From: a virus | IMG/VR virus record: IMGVR_UViG_3300021440_000093 | Coordinates: 1 to 29,471 of that record | Strand: one strand, 5' to 3' | Length of the DNA stretch: 29,471 nucleotides | Shown here: positions 12,162 through 22,281 of the stretch, one piece after another | How the letters are laid out: every line of letters starts with the position of its first letter | Numbering within the stretch: the stretch's first letter is position 1 | Translations under genes and position numbers: made by a program | Notes under the pieces: model-generated | Seen by the model: the letters and a program-made list of their open reading frames with translations, nothing else | Told to the model about the DNA's origin: nothing | The model's database searches: none

Positions 12162-13889
12162 ATGGCTTCTCAAGTAAAGCTCATACAGAACATTGCTGGA
12201 GGCATTTCAAAGAGTAACCTAGCCAAAGTAGGCTTAGGCGAGTCTTTGAATATGTTCGTTGAACAGCAGAATCCAACAGAGCATTCAACTTCATTGCTTA
12301 TGAGAACTGTTCAAGGTGAAGTGAAGGCCGCGGACATAACTGGACGATGCCGCGGAATGTACCGCGTGTCTAGAGGTTATGATAATAAGCCTACGCTTTA
12401 TGCTGTATATGACCAGACTCTTTATCTTATTGATGAGTCAAATACAGTTCATGAAATTGGTACTATAAATTCATTTACCACTGAATGTCACATGTGCGAG
12501 ACAGGCGGTTACGGCTCTGCACACCCGCATCTTATCATAGTTGATGGATCATCGGTGTATGCAGTCAACACAGGCCTTTCTATTGGCGACCAACAGCTAG
12601 ACTTGCGTAGAATTGACTTACCGCTTCGAGTTAACTCAACTACTGAGTATATCAAGCCTACGCACTGCGCATACCTTTATGGTTATCTGATCGTCAATGA
12701 TGCTGGTACCGACGCATTCTATACTTCATATCAGTATCCATTTGAAATTGAAGATGCTGAAGATGCTTCATTCTATCAGGATAGAGAAGACTTCATCAAC
12801 TGGTGGATGACGCTTGATGATGCAACCAAAGCATCATATAAAGCTGGTGAAATTCATGACCAATACTATTCACAGTGGCAAGAATTCATTGACGGTGATG
12901 CAGATGATACTCCTGAGAAATATGACATATTCAGAGTTCATACTGTTGAATTTGCTGATTATGGATTCATAACATATTCTGAATGGTGTCCAGATAATAC
13001 CATTGCTCTATGCAGTAATGGTTCAAAGCTCTATACCTTTGGTGAACGTTCATGGCAGGTATTCTCATATAATGATGATAAGAATAATCCGTTCAGTTCT
13101 CCGGATAACGCAGCTGGTAACATTGGTATCAAGGCTCCTAACTCACTTGCTATGCTAGGCAATACTGTGCTGTGGTTAGGATCGAGCGATATTGGTGATA
13201 ACGGCGTGTTCATGATTAAGGACACTACTATCACTCGTATCTCGACACAGGATATTGAAAGAGAACTTACACAGATAATCAATCCTGAGAACGCATATTC
13301 TTCTATCTGGCAGGAACATCAGCACGTCTTCTATTCTATTACCTTTGAAGACAGCAAGAAGACATTCGTATATGATATTGCTGAGAACGCATGGCACTAC
13401 CGTGCTTCTTATAATGATATGAACCGACTTACATTCTGGCGTTATAACCATGTTACATTTGCTTATGGAAAGCAATATGTTGGCACTAAGGACGCGCTAT
13501 GCTATATGGACGAGAATAAGTATACCGAACATGATGACCGTGTTATGTTAAAGATGCGCAGAGGTGGCGTCCTTACATCTGTTGACTGTCCATTCTACAT
13601 TGACAGCGCAGAACTTATCGTTAATAACGGTCAGCAGTCATTTGATAATCACTATGATAACCTTGAACTCAATCCTAGAGTATCAATTCGTTATTCTTGG
13701 GATGGTTCAACATTCAGTGATTATGAAGACTATTATATGGGTAAGATCGGACGTTATGATTGGTCTACTACTATATGGCACTTGGGAATGGGTAAGTACT
13801 TTACATTGGAAATTTCAACGACTGAGCCTATTCCATTTGCTATTGAGAATCTTAAGATCGCTTTCAGTCCTTGCAGCAATTTCATCTAA
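12162..13889 (+). CDS. P22 gp10-like packaged-DNA stabilisation / tail hub protein
   Basis: The gene encodes 575 residues, near the usual length (P22 gp10 about 472) with a larger middle. The N-terminus has the family look: SLNMFVEQQNPTEHST, LLMRTVQGE, CRGMYRVSRG, LYAVYDQTLYLID, the propeller-like repeats of the stabilisation protein. Further beta repeats run through the chain (TYSEWCPDN, GSKLYTFGERSWQVF). AAGGAG precedes ATG 12162. It would form the tail hub holding the DNA in and attaching spikes or fibres. An insertion rich in acidic residues (about residues 195-260) is specific to this phage. Confidence 0.75.
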   Translation: MASQVKLIQNIAGGISKSNLAKVGLGESLNMFVEQQNPTEHSTSLLMRTVQGEVKAADITGRCRGMYRVSRGYDNKPTLYAVYDQTLYLIDESNTVHEIGTINSFTTECHMCETGGYGSAHPHLIIVDGSSVYAVNTGLSIGDQQLDLRRIDLPLRVNSTTEYIKPTHCAYLYGYLIVNDAGTDAFYTSYQYPFEIEDAEDASFYQDREDFINWWMTLDDATKASYKAGEIHDQYYSQWQEFIDGDADDTPEKYDIFRVHTVEFADYGFITYSEWCPDNTIALCSNGSKLYTFGERSWQVFSYNDDKNNPFSSPDNAAGNIGIKAPNSLAMLGNTVLWLGSSDIGDNGVFMIKDTTITRISTQDIERELTQIINPENAYSSIWQEHQHVFYSITFEDSKKTFVYDIAENAWHYRASYNDMNRLTFWRYNHVTFAYGKQYVGTKDALCYMDENKYTEHDDRVMLKMRRGGVLTSVDCPFYIDSAELIVNNGQQSFDNHYDNLELNPRVSIRYSWDGSTFSDYEDYYMGKIGRYDWSTTIWHLGMGKYFTLEISTTEPIPFAIENLKIAFSPCSNFI

Positions 13890-13898
13890 GGAGGTTAC

Positions 13899-14201
13899 AT
13901 GGCTAATGTTGATGTAAAGATCGTTCGCTATGACGAATCTAACCAGAACATTGAAGCTCTTAAAGGTCAATTTGGGCAATTAGGCGATAAGAAGGCTGTA
14001 TTTACTATCTTAAAGAATCTATTGATAATCAGCCTTCATGCCGGCGCCAAATATGATAATGCGAAGTTGCCATCAGTGTATGATGGCTTCATTCAGTTAT
14101 CAAATGGTCAAAGGATTCAAGTAAAGGACAGTACTTTGACATGCTCACTAGGAAGCAATGTAACCGGCTTTGGTATCCTCGTGTTACAGAAGTGGAATTA
14201 A
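13899..14201 (+). CDS. Small virion-region protein, 100 residues, unknown
   Basis: TAAGGAGG is ideally placed before ATG 13899. A helical segment (residues 15-50) is followed by a beta-rich C-terminal half ending FGILVLQKWN. It lies between tail hub and ejection genes, where P22 has its needle gene gp26, but it lacks the long coiled coil of gp26. Function unknown; a tail or adaptor component is likely from position. Confidence 0.75.
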   Translation: MANVDVKIVRYDESNQNIEALKGQFGQLGDKKAVFTILKNLLIISLHAGAKYDNAKLPSVYDGFIQLSNGQRIQVKDSTLTCSLGSNVTGFGILVLQKWN

Positions 14202-14231
14202 GACTATTTATCAGGTAAAGGAGAATTTAAT

Positions 14232-14951
14232 ATGGCAGCACCACTTATAGCAGCGGGTATCGCTGCAGGCGCTTCACTCGCAGGCGCATACATGTCATCT
14301 CAGGCTCAGAAGGAAGCCGCTGCAGCTGAACGCGCAGCTCGTCAAGCTGCTGCTCAGCGGCTTCGTGCTCAAGGCCAGATTACCGACAGCGAATATAAGA
14401 CTATCATAAGTCAAATTGATAGTTACTATAATACACGCGGTAGCCTTGGATCTGAACAGGATGTAAATGAATATAAAGCAGCAATCCAAGGATATAATCC
14501 TGAAGATTATGTGTATGACATTAAGGACTTTGATTACAGCAAGTCTAAAGAGGACTTTCTCAATCCTTATTACAGCAAGATAATGAGCGACACAGCTCAG
14601 CAGATTCAACATTCTGCAGCCGGCGCTGGCCTCGGAAGAGGAACTGGTGCTGCCTTGAACATTGCTAAAGGAACTACTGAGAAATCTGATGAACTGTATA
14701 GAACTGCAATGCAAGATTACCAGCAGGACCGTAACTTTGCATATCAGCAGTATCAAGACGCTATTACGAATAATCAGAACAGACTTAATGCTCTTAATCA
14801 GGCTAATCAGTATAAGACTACACTTCAAGGCAACCTTGCTCAGGACTACTATAATACGCTTGATGCGCGTCAGTCGGATTTGATGAAAGCACAGCAAGAT
14901 CGCATGGCGGCTCAGACATCTTATTCAACCGCGATGGCCGGACTTTATTAA
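14232..14951 (+). CDS. Ejection (DNA transfer) protein, gp7/gp14-like
   Basis: The gene encodes 239 residues with AAAGGAG. A hydrophobic Ala/Gly-rich start (MAAPLIAAGIAAGASLAGAY) is followed by an Ala/Gln/Arg-rich helix. There is a GAGLGRGTGAALN glycine segment near residue 133 and a long Gln/Asn-rich helical tail. This composition and the place after the tail hub match the internal virion proteins of P22-like podoviruses that leave the capsid to form a channel across the envelope. Individual equivalence to gp7 or gp14 cannot be decided. Confidence 0.6.
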   Translation: MAAPLIAAGIAAGASLAGAYMSSQAQKEAAAAERAARQAAAQRLRAQGQITDSEYKTIISQIDSYYNTRGSLGSEQDVNEYKAAIQGYNPEDYVYDIKDFDYSKSKEDFLNPYYSKIMSDTAQQIQHSAAGAGLGRGTGAALNIAKGTTEKSDELYRTAMQDYQQDRNFAYQQYQDAITNNQNRLNALNQANQYKTTLQGNLAQDYYNTLDARQSDLMKAQQDRMAAQTSYSTAMAGLY

Positions 14952-14963
14952 GTAGGAGATATT

Positions 14964-15431
14964 ATGGGAATTTATAATCGTGATAACATCAATTATGCTG
15001 GAATGATTCAGAACATGCTAACTAACGCACAGCGCGGCGGACAGATTAACGCTGATGAAATTCGTAAGCAAGGTGAAATTTGGGGTGGTGCCGTTAATGA
15101 CATCGGTAGCAAGGCAGCAAATGCATACCTTTGGTCTGACATGTATCTGACTGATGAAGAGAAGTTGCTTGAACAGAAGAAAGCAGAAGCTGAAGCATTG
15201 AAAGCACAGGAATCTGCTATTGCGGTTAACTTGATGAATGACTATTCACAGGATGTTGGAATGGTTGGCAACACTAATAAATACGCTGAGTATAGCCCTA
15301 ACGTTGCTGGAAATTACTCAAGGAGCGCTGTGGCATCTAATCCGTATGCAATCCCTGGAAATCCTTACGCATCACAGGAAGAATACTTTAAGTACATTCA
15401 GGCTATGAACGGTATCTATGGAGGTAGATAA
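14964..15431 (+). CDS. Probable internal virion protein
   Basis: The gene encodes 155 residues; AGGAG precedes ATG 14964. Helical N-terminal part (MIQNMLTNAQRGGQINADEIRKQ), an acidic/Lys-rich helix KLLEQKKAEAEALKAQES, and a low-complexity Asn/Pro/Tyr tail with the near-repeat SNPYAIPGNPYAS. Located between ejection-type proteins and overlapping the next start (TAATG). No family recognised; virion internal protein is inferred from context and composition. Confidence 0.6.
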   Translation: MGIYNRDNINYAGMIQNMLTNAQRGGQINADEIRKQGEIWGGAVNDIGSKAANAYLWSDMYLTDEEKLLEQKKAEAEALKAQESAIAVNLMNDYSQDVGMVGNTNKYAEYSPNVAGNYSRSAVASNPYAIPGNPYASQEEYFKYIQAMNGIYGGR

Positions 15432-16339
15432 TGCCTTATCCATATAAGAATTACATTCCGACTTCTTATCAGGAAGCAATGACAGGCAACATTGGTTATG
15501 ATAGCCAAGATCTTATTGACCACGATGCTACACCGTGGGCTTCTGAGTCACGTGCTAACATGGACCAACTTAATGCTGAAATTGCTGAACTTGAGAAGAA
15601 AGTCGCTGAGCAACGTGCATCAAGAAGTCGCCAACTTAGCGATATGAAAGCAGATCCGCGTTGGAACATTGCGTCATTGCAGTTCATCTTGAATGGTGAC
15701 CGTTCTGGTATGGACGCCATTGCATCATCAGTTCAAGCAAGAGAACAGATGGAGAACAGCGCAGCACTTCAGCGTGCTATCAAAGCACAGGAAGAAGCAG
15801 TTCGCTTTGATGATAACATGCTTAACTGGCAGAAGGCTGAGAACGTTCTTTCCGCAGCTAAGCAGAAATTTAAGTCATATAAAGGCCGTGAATTTGAAGA
15901 AGGCTATCGTGATGCTCAACTTGAACTCGCTAATGCTGAGGCACAGGCTGCTCATTGGCGTAAGAAAGTTGGTAAGACTGAACCCGCTAAAGACGAAGTT
16001 GCTACAGTTGATACTAAAGCTGATGGCGAATTTAAAGCAAAGGAAGATGAATTGGTTAAGACAGCTGAAGGAAAGATTGCTAATGCAGACACAGATGCAG
16101 GTGTTGCTGCTGCACAGGACGCAATTAACTTAGTTCAGAATCCTGAGACGAGAAAGCAGCTCAATGATAAATTGGCACCTAAGGTCGGTAAGACTAAGGA
16201 AGCACAGAAGAAAGCCCACGCTGAGAAGGTCGCTGCTGCCAAGGCTGAACTTGAATCAGTTAAGAAGAAAGGCGTTGCGGCTCTCATACGTTGGAAGCAA
16301 GTAAATCCTGATAAGTATAAATTGGCTGAAGGAGAATAA
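15431..16339 (+). CDS. Coiled-coil internal virion / ejection protein
   Basis: The gene encodes 302 residues; GGAGG lies in the preceding gene and the start overlaps its stop. Residues 40-65 and about 100-260 are long Ala/Glu/Lys-rich coiled coils (for example AEIAELEKKVAEQRAS). A charged Lys-Ala segment around residue 250 is reminiscent of structural rod proteins. Order between two other internal virion proteins suggests an ejection-apparatus part. The antisense open frames here arise from the codon pattern and are not genes. Confidence 0.6.
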   Translation: MPYPYKNYIPTSYQEAMTGNIGYDSQDLIDHDATPWASESRANMDQLNAEIAELEKKVAEQRASRSRQLSDMKADPRWNIASLQFILNGDRSGMDAIASSVQAREQMENSAALQRAIKAQEEAVRFDDNMLNWQKAENVLSAAKQKFKSYKGREFEEGYRDAQLELANAEAQAAHWRKKVGKTEPAKDEVATVDTKADGEFKAKEDELVKTAEGKIANADTDAGVAAAQDAINLVQNPETRKQLNDKLAPKVGKTKEAQKKAHAEKVAAAKAELESVKKKGVAALIRWKQVNPDKYKLAEGE

Positions 16340-16341
16340 TA

Positions 16342-17844
16342 ATGGGTGCATTTAAAGATAAGATCGTTGAAGAATTGGCTATGGCCTATCAGGATGATCT
16401 AGCTGAACTCATCAACGGAATGGACTCTGATGTTGATGTGGCAAATTATCTTGCATCAGCTGGTCCTGTTCTTTCAAGACGTTACACTACACCAGATCTT
16501 GAGAAGATGCCGGAGTTCCGTAAGGCACTTTATGCTGAACTTAAGACCGGAAAGGTTGACTACGAGAAAGAATTTGGAAAGGATTGGTATAAGAACTTTG
16601 GACAGATTCCCCTTGACCAAATTAGATTCGTTGCCGATAAGCAAGGTCTCGACTGGAAGGAATTGAATAAGAAGATGGCTGAAGACGCAACCAAAGCACT
16701 TCGTTACGACATTGCTCATGACGGTACCATTGCTGGCGCCATCACTAACATGGTATTCCCGCGTTCAGTTGAAGCGGTTGAACGTGGTGAAAGCCCGTCT
16801 ACTAAGGATGTTACGTTGGATGTTGGCGAGAATGCGCTTTATGCCGTTCCTTGGGCACGCGGTGCTCAGGCTATTGCCAAGGGCGGACGAGTGGCTAAAG
16901 TTCTTTCTAATCCTGTGGTTCAAGGTGGACTTTCTAACGTTACTCAACCACTAGTATCGGAAGTAGCTGATGCAGCTCTTTATGACGAAGGCCCGAGAGG
17001 TGAATTTAACCCTTATGAAGTTGGTGCTGGTGTTGGTACTAACGTCGTTGGCGGTGCATTGCTTAGAGGTGCTGGTGCTGGTATTGGCCGTGTTAATGAT
17101 AAAGCTGGCGCTTGGCTGCGTGATCTTGGTACAGGTAAGACTGCTGCTGAAATGACAGATGATCTTGCTAAGCAGTATAGAACATTCAACATCGCTAACG
17201 CAGATAACCCAACAGTTAGCGCTGAAGTCCGTAAGTTCGCACAGGATATGAAGTCACTTTCTTCAATCAATCCTGAACTTTATGCAGCTGCAGCAGGACG
17301 TAATGCTCCTATCTGGGAAATTGCTGCACAGCCTGGAAAGAACATTGAAGAGAAGACTATCAACTGGCTCAAATCACAGGGCGTGAAAGACTATGCATTG
17401 GTTCAAGGCACAGGCGACATCGTATCATCACCAGACTTGCCTACGCTTTATAATAATGCAAAGGCCGCTGAGCTTGAAGTTACTCCTGAACTTGCTGAAC
17501 ATTATGGACCTATGGCTGCATTCCGTCAGCCTACTACCGAGTATGTTCATTCTCCAGTGACCTATAAGTTGCTAACTAATTATGATAAGTTAGGTCTAGG
17601 AAGAACAGAAGGAGCTAAGACATTGGCTCAACTTGCGGCTGAGGAATCTGTTAAGAATTATATGACTAACCAATTTGGTTCATATCAGAATGAACAGGGA
17701 AAGGCCTTAACACGTATTCCGATCTTTGGACCTTATGTTCAGAAAGTTCTTGATGAGAAGGAAGCTGAAGCATTACGAAAGGCTAAAGAGGAAGCAATTA
17801 AAGAAGACCTCAAGCGTAAGTATAAAGTAATCTTTGGAGAATAA
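16342..17844 (+). CDS. Large ejection / internal virion protein (gp16/gp20-like position)
   Basis: The gene encodes 500 residues; AAGGAG precedes ATG 16342. The N-terminal 130 residues are acidic and helical. The middle (about residues 150-260) is a chain of Gly/Ala-rich hydrophobic segments such as VGENALYAVPWARGAQAIAK and GAGVGTNVVGGALLRGAGAG, fit for membrane insertion. The C-terminus is a Lys/Glu-rich helix. This is the usual make-up of podoviral ejection proteins that cross the host membrane. It carries no lysozyme or peptidase motif that I can see. Its stop is one base before the tailspike start. Confidence 0.6.
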   Translation: MGAFKDKIVEELAMAYQDDLAELINGMDSDVDVANYLASAGPVLSRRYTTPDLEKMPEFRKALYAELKTGKVDYEKEFGKDWYKNFGQIPLDQIRFVADKQGLDWKELNKKMAEDATKALRYDIAHDGTIAGAITNMVFPRSVEAVERGESPSTKDVTLDVGENALYAVPWARGAQAIAKGGRVAKVLSNPVVQGGLSNVTQPLVSEVADAALYDEGPRGEFNPYEVGAGVGTNVVGGALLRGAGAGIGRVNDKAGAWLRDLGTGKTAAEMTDDLAKQYRTFNIANADNPTVSAEVRKFAQDMKSLSSINPELYAAAAGRNAPIWEIAAQPGKNIEEKTINWLKSQGVKDYALVQGTGDIVSSPDLPTLYNNAKAAELEVTPELAEHYGPMAAFRQPTTEYVHSPVTYKLLTNYDKLGLGRTEGAKTLAQLAAEESVKNYMTNQFGSYQNEQGKALTRIPIFGPYVQKVLDEKEAEALRKAKEEAIKEDLKRKYKVIFGE

Positions 17845-17845
17845 C

Positions 17846-20368
17846 ATGAGATCATGGGATAATTGGAACAGATATCAGGATAACCAGAACCATCCTTTGC
17901 ATGGCTGCATTCAGTTCATGGTTAAGGATGGAAATACGGTTGCTCCTATCTATGACGCTGATGGCGTAAGTCTGCCCAACCCAATCATAACTGACGTATA
18001 CGGTAGAACACAGCATCAGGTCTTCGTAGAAGAAGACGTTCGTGCTTATTTCTACCTTTACATTGGCGATGGTTCATGGGCATCAGAACAGGACATTGAC
18101 ACTTCGGACATTACGAAGTGGTCTTTGCAGTATACATCTGAAAGCATTGACTCATCAACAGTTAACATTAACGCAACAGCCGCTTATGCAGTGAATAGCA
18201 TTGCCGATCTTCGTGCGTTAGACCCTGCATCTATTCCTTCATTTGATGGACATACAGTTATCACATTGCTTGGATATAACACAGCCGGCGATAAAGAACC
18301 AATTAACTATGTGTGGGATCCTACAGCACATGCTGCAGATGACGGCGGATCTGTTATAGCTGGGTCTGAGCTTACTGGCCGTTGGATAATGGTTCAGCCT
18401 ACAGAGCATCTTGATGTAAGACATTTCGGCGTCTTTCCTTCAAATTCTCAGAATATGTCAGACCAGACCATTCAGATTCAAAGAGCTTGCATTTATGCAA
18501 ATAATCATGGACTAAGAATGTTCTTTGATATGGTCAGCGATACACAGACATATCGTTACTATAAGTTGAGCAATATCACCTTGACTCCTGTTCAGACTAT
18601 TGACGTTGCTAAAGGCGTGCAGTTCATTGATAGTGATGTAACTATCAGAAGTTCAAGTGTTCAAGCATTCAATAATGATCCTTACTTCATTAACGCATCA
18701 ACTAACCTTTACAGCAATTATGCTAAGTCAAGCTGGAACATCAAGACTTTGAATAAAGCACAGGCTAACGTTGAAGGAACTTACATCATTGATGACGCAA
18801 GCAAGTCAACTAACATTACTACGCTGCAGGGATGGAACGTAAATGTAAATGCTAACATTTCAGGATTTACATTCCATCTATGTAACATCAGCGGTCTAGG
18901 TATCATTTCAAATTCTACTATTACATCATGCCTATTGGATGTCATTGGTACTTTGGATGTTGGAAATACATATAACGCATGTAAATTGACTAAGCAGATG
19001 TTCAATAACACACCTGCACATGCTGGCATTCATGGTTGCTTCTTGGATGTTGCTGACTTCTATGAATACTTGCCTTATTGGACATACCTTAACTGGTCGC
19101 AAGACACTACTGCATTAGACTTTAATAACATGCCTGTAACGCAGAACATGGACATCAACTTTGCGAATAAGTCTGCTGACTGGGTTATTTCTAACTTCAT
19201 TGGAAATGGTCAACATAAGTTCTATGAAGCAGGCGTAACACATGTCTATACATTCAATAACTGCAAAGGTAATATCACATTGATGGCTAACTGGGTTGAT
19301 AATGTGTATATCTTCAATGACTGCGATGTTAACATTACAGTTGAGACAGCAAATCGTGCTATCACTATTCAGTGTAATGGCGGTAATGTTAACTTTACAC
19401 AGGACTTGCCTAATGCAGTAATCATTGGAAGATCATCTAATGTTGGATTGCAGAATACATATAAAGAACTCGTATTCAGAGACTCCTCATTTGCTGGACC
19501 TACTGATTCGTCCGTGGTTACATGTGATAACTTCACTTCATATAACTCTATCATTATGGAAGCAGTCCGTGCTAAGAACATGGTCGTTAAGGATTCTCAA
19601 ATCAATAAGAAATTAACTTCAATAGTTAACTCTGACCATCAGCTGACGTTCTTCTTGGATAATAACATCTTCAACGCACAGCATGAGCTTAACACTGATA
19701 ATGAAAGCAACGTTATAGTTGCGGCTGGTACCTGGACTAATAACACTGCGGCAGTTGCGGATCCTATTATTCTCACGGCAGGACTTTATCAGACTGATGC
19801 AGCTCACCACTATGTATATGAGAATAACACAGGAACGTTCTTGCCAAAGAACATAAAGCAAATGTTCCAAGCACAGGGATGCTACACTATCTATGGCGAT
19901 GTATGGCATGCATATTACTTGAATGCGCCTGAACTGTTCACAGTTCCACACCTAGTCTATAGAGGTGATGCATTCCCTATCCTTGATGGTTCTAACCGAG
20001 CAAGATATGCATACGGCGTGTTCATTCCGCAGTTATGGCAACCTAACTGTGCGTTCTTCAGCATTGGCGCTGCAATTAAGAGAGTAAAGCTGACTGTTCA
20101 TGTACCGTTCAGCGGTAACGTATCACCGTTAAATGGTACTTCATTCAGCCCAGTCGCTGCTTGGGATTACGCATATAGTGCCGAACTAATCATAACAGCA
20201 AATGGCGCTAATCATAAGTTGACTGAATTTAACGGACAGATGCTTGCTGGTCCGCAGTACATTCCTTATTCATACGATTTGCCTAAGGATGTACCGTATG
20301 ACAGCTCGACCATTCCACCCGCTGATGCAGGTTCAGGCTACTTTATGATTGAGATTGAAATATCTTAA
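17846..20368 (+). CDS. Tailspike with predicted beta-helix
   Basis: The product has 840 residues from ATG 17846 (GGAG six bases upstream); the longer reading begins at a TTG inside the preceding gene. Residues 1-110 look like a virion-attachment domain: HGCIQFMVKDGN, PNPIITDVYGRTQHQVFV, YLYIGDG. Residues 150-215 resemble the entry to pectate-lyase-type spikes (INYVWDPTAHAADDGG, HFGVFPSN, TIQIQRACIYANNHG). A long Asn/Thr-rich beta-solenoid follows (about 220-650), then a compact C-terminal part. Such spikes bind and often cut surface polysaccharide; catalytic acids cannot be assigned. Lying between the ejection genes and the portal is unusual. Confidence 0.75.
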   Translation: MRSWDNWNRYQDNQNHPLHGCIQFMVKDGNTVAPIYDADGVSLPNPIITDVYGRTQHQVFVEEDVRAYFYLYIGDGSWASEQDIDTSDITKWSLQYTSESIDSSTVNINATAAYAVNSIADLRALDPASIPSFDGHTVITLLGYNTAGDKEPINYVWDPTAHAADDGGSVIAGSELTGRWIMVQPTEHLDVRHFGVFPSNSQNMSDQTIQIQRACIYANNHGLRMFFDMVSDTQTYRYYKLSNITLTPVQTIDVAKGVQFIDSDVTIRSSSVQAFNNDPYFINASTNLYSNYAKSSWNIKTLNKAQANVEGTYIIDDASKSTNITTLQGWNVNVNANISGFTFHLCNISGLGIISNSTITSCLLDVIGTLDVGNTYNACKLTKQMFNNTPAHAGIHGCFLDVADFYEYLPYWTYLNWSQDTTALDFNNMPVTQNMDINFANKSADWVISNFIGNGQHKFYEAGVTHVYTFNNCKGNITLMANWVDNVYIFNDCDVNITVETANRAITIQCNGGNVNFTQDLPNAVIIGRSSNVGLQNTYKELVFRDSSFAGPTDSSVVTCDNFTSYNSIIMEAVRAKNMVVKDSQINKKLTSIVNSDHQLTFFLDNNIFNAQHELNTDNESNVIVAAGTWTNNTAAVADPIILTAGLYQTDAAHHYVYENNTGTFLPKNIKQMFQAQGCYTIYGDVWHAYYLNAPELFTVPHLVYRGDAFPILDGSNRARYAYGVFIPQLWQPNCAFFSIGAAIKRVKLTVHVPFSGNVSPLNGTSFSPVAAWDYAYSAELIITANGANHKLTEFNGQMLAGPQYIPYSYDLPKDVPYDSSTIPPADAGSGYFMIEIEIS

Positions 20369-20400
20369 GAACCTAATTATTGACAGTAAAGAGGTTAATA

Positions 20401-22278
20401 ATGAACGATAAATCATTTGATAATGAAGAGATAATCGCTCAATGCGAAAGCTTCCTTTCAAAGTCAGATAAGCGCTTTGCTAATACGATTGACAGAGCTG
20501 TGGATGATATGAGACGCTATTCCGGAGACTTCTGGAATACGTCTTTCATTCGTAAGTATAAGAGAGGAAAGCGTATAAATCTTGCATTGAATAACTGGAA
20601 CCCGCTAGCTAACGCAATTAGCTCGCCAATCTCAAATTCACCTTGGCATATCGAGTTGACGAATAAAGAGAAGGAACTTGATGTTATTCAGCAAGCTATT
20701 GACACGATTGAAGCAGATACAGATACCAAGAGTGCATTGGTTGATGCATTCCGTAAAGCAGTACTTACAGGATACGGCTTCTTGGTCGTTACTACCGTTG
20801 AAGACGAATACACAGGCGAACCTAAAGTAATCGTTGAGTCAGCAACTCACATTGATGCTATTGCATTTGACCCGTCATGTACATCAGTTGAAGGATCTGA
20901 CGCTGAAGAAGGCGCTATCATCAACTATATGCCAGTTAAGAAAGCAAAGCGTCTTTATGGCGATGACGTGGTACCTGAGTATTTCCCATCCATTGACACA
21001 GCAATTTCATTTAATAACTTTGACCAATGGACTGTTCCAGATGATTCAGTTGCTGTCATTTCTTACTTCGTTAAGAATAAGCAGGACATGGTTGATTACT
21101 ATAAGATCGTAGGCGATAAAGTGGTACAGCATACAGTATTGCCTATACGCTTTATTCCTATCATTCGTATCGCTGGTAATGAAATCTTCGAGAAAGACCA
21201 GATTAACTATAACGGTATCATTCAGCAGACATTGACATTGGAACTTGGTGCTAACATTGCGTATTCTTCTCTGATTGAAAGAGTAGGTCGCTCCGCTAAA
21301 GCCAATATCATGGCTAACGTAGATGCAATTAAAGGACTTGAACAGAACACCGCAGCAATGAACCAAGATGATTCTGTCGCTATCCTTTGGAAAGGCGAAC
21401 ATCAGCCAGTACTTCTTCAGGAACAGTTCCAGACTGGTGACCTTCAGGCAACTATCAGTACATGCCGCACATTGATGGAAGATACCTTGGGTATCCCATT
21501 GACTGGTATAGTAGATCAGAAGGAACGCACAGCAACTGAAATTCTCCGTCAGGAAGCATCTAAGGAATCTAACACTGCATCTTACTATAATAACGCATAT
21601 AAGGCAGTAAGATTGCTTGGAAAGATTATCATTGAACTCCTTAATGAAGGCCGTGATTTGATGTTCACTTTAGAGAACGGACCGTCTGTAATTACGAGAG
21701 AAATGAAGGCACGTCAGGAATTGACTGCTATGTCAACTATCATGCCTGATGAAATGAAGCCAATTATCGCTAAGTACTTTGCAGATACATTGAAGAATGA
21801 CCTTGGACAGGAATTGAGCGATAACATAGTTGCTAACCTTCCACCTAACGTCAAATTCGTTACTGCTAATCAGGATCCGGCTGCTATTCACGTTATGAAT
21901 CAGATGCAAGCTCAGATTGATGATACATTACAGCAACTTGAAGAATCTCGCGCTGAAGCAGAACAGCTGAGACAGCAGTTAACTGCAGCACAGTTGAGTA
22001 TGTTGGATAACCGTGAACAGCGTGTACTTGACTTCCAGAAGTTCCAAATTCAGCAACAGGATAAGATGCTTCTTGAGACTGCTAAATTGCAGCAACAGGG
22101 TGTCAAGATTGATAATGATGCTATGTTGAAGCAACAGGAAGTCAATATCAAGGCTGCTGAAAGCAGCATGGCTAAAGCAGAAGCTGAGACTGACGCTGCA
22201 TTACGCGAACAGCAGGCATACATTGACGGTGTTGCCGATGGTTCCGTGGAGACAGTTAAATCCATCATAGGAGGCTAA
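20401..22278 (+). CDS. Portal protein, P22 gp1-like
   Basis: The product has 625 residues from ATG 20401 with AGAGG upstream. Recognisable are the N-terminal RFANTIDRAVDDMRRYSGDFW, the DAIAFDPSCTSVEGSDAEEGA segment typical of P22-type portals, and EKDQINYNGIIQ. Also present are ERTATEILRQEASKESNTASYYNNAY and a long C-terminal Gln/Glu-rich coiled coil (520-600), matching the barrel-type tail of P22 gp1. It forms the dodecameric DNA channel and works with the terminase. It lies far downstream of terL, unlike in P22. Confidence 0.85.
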   Translation: MNDKSFDNEEIIAQCESFLSKSDKRFANTIDRAVDDMRRYSGDFWNTSFIRKYKRGKRINLALNNWNPLANAISSPISNSPWHIELTNKEKELDVIQQAIDTIEADTDTKSALVDAFRKAVLTGYGFLVVTTVEDEYTGEPKVIVESATHIDAIAFDPSCTSVEGSDAEEGAIINYMPVKKAKRLYGDDVVPEYFPSIDTAISFNNFDQWTVPDDSVAVISYFVKNKQDMVDYYKIVGDKVVQHTVLPIRFIPIIRIAGNEIFEKDQINYNGIIQQTLTLELGANIAYSSLIERVGRSAKANIMANVDAIKGLEQNTAAMNQDDSVAILWKGEHQPVLLQEQFQTGDLQATISTCRTLMEDTLGIPLTGIVDQKERTATEILRQEASKESNTASYYNNAYKAVRLLGKIIIELLNEGRDLMFTLENGPSVITREMKARQELTAMSTIMPDEMKPIIAKYFADTLKNDLGQELSDNIVANLPPNVKFVTANQDPAAIHVMNQMQAQIDDTLQQLEESRAEAEQLRQQLTAAQLSMLDNREQRVLDFQKFQIQQQDKMLLETAKLQQQGVKIDNDAMLKQQEVNIKAAESSMAKAEAETDAALREQQAYIDGVADGSVETVKSIIGG

Positions 22279-22281
22279 CGT

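Noticed and set aside
14295-14897. Long antisense open frame (200 codons) opposite the ejection protein gene
   Set aside because: It mirrors a Gln/Ala/Asn-rich gene with few T-starting codons, has a Leu/Ile/Ser-rich nonsensical composition and no ribosome site.
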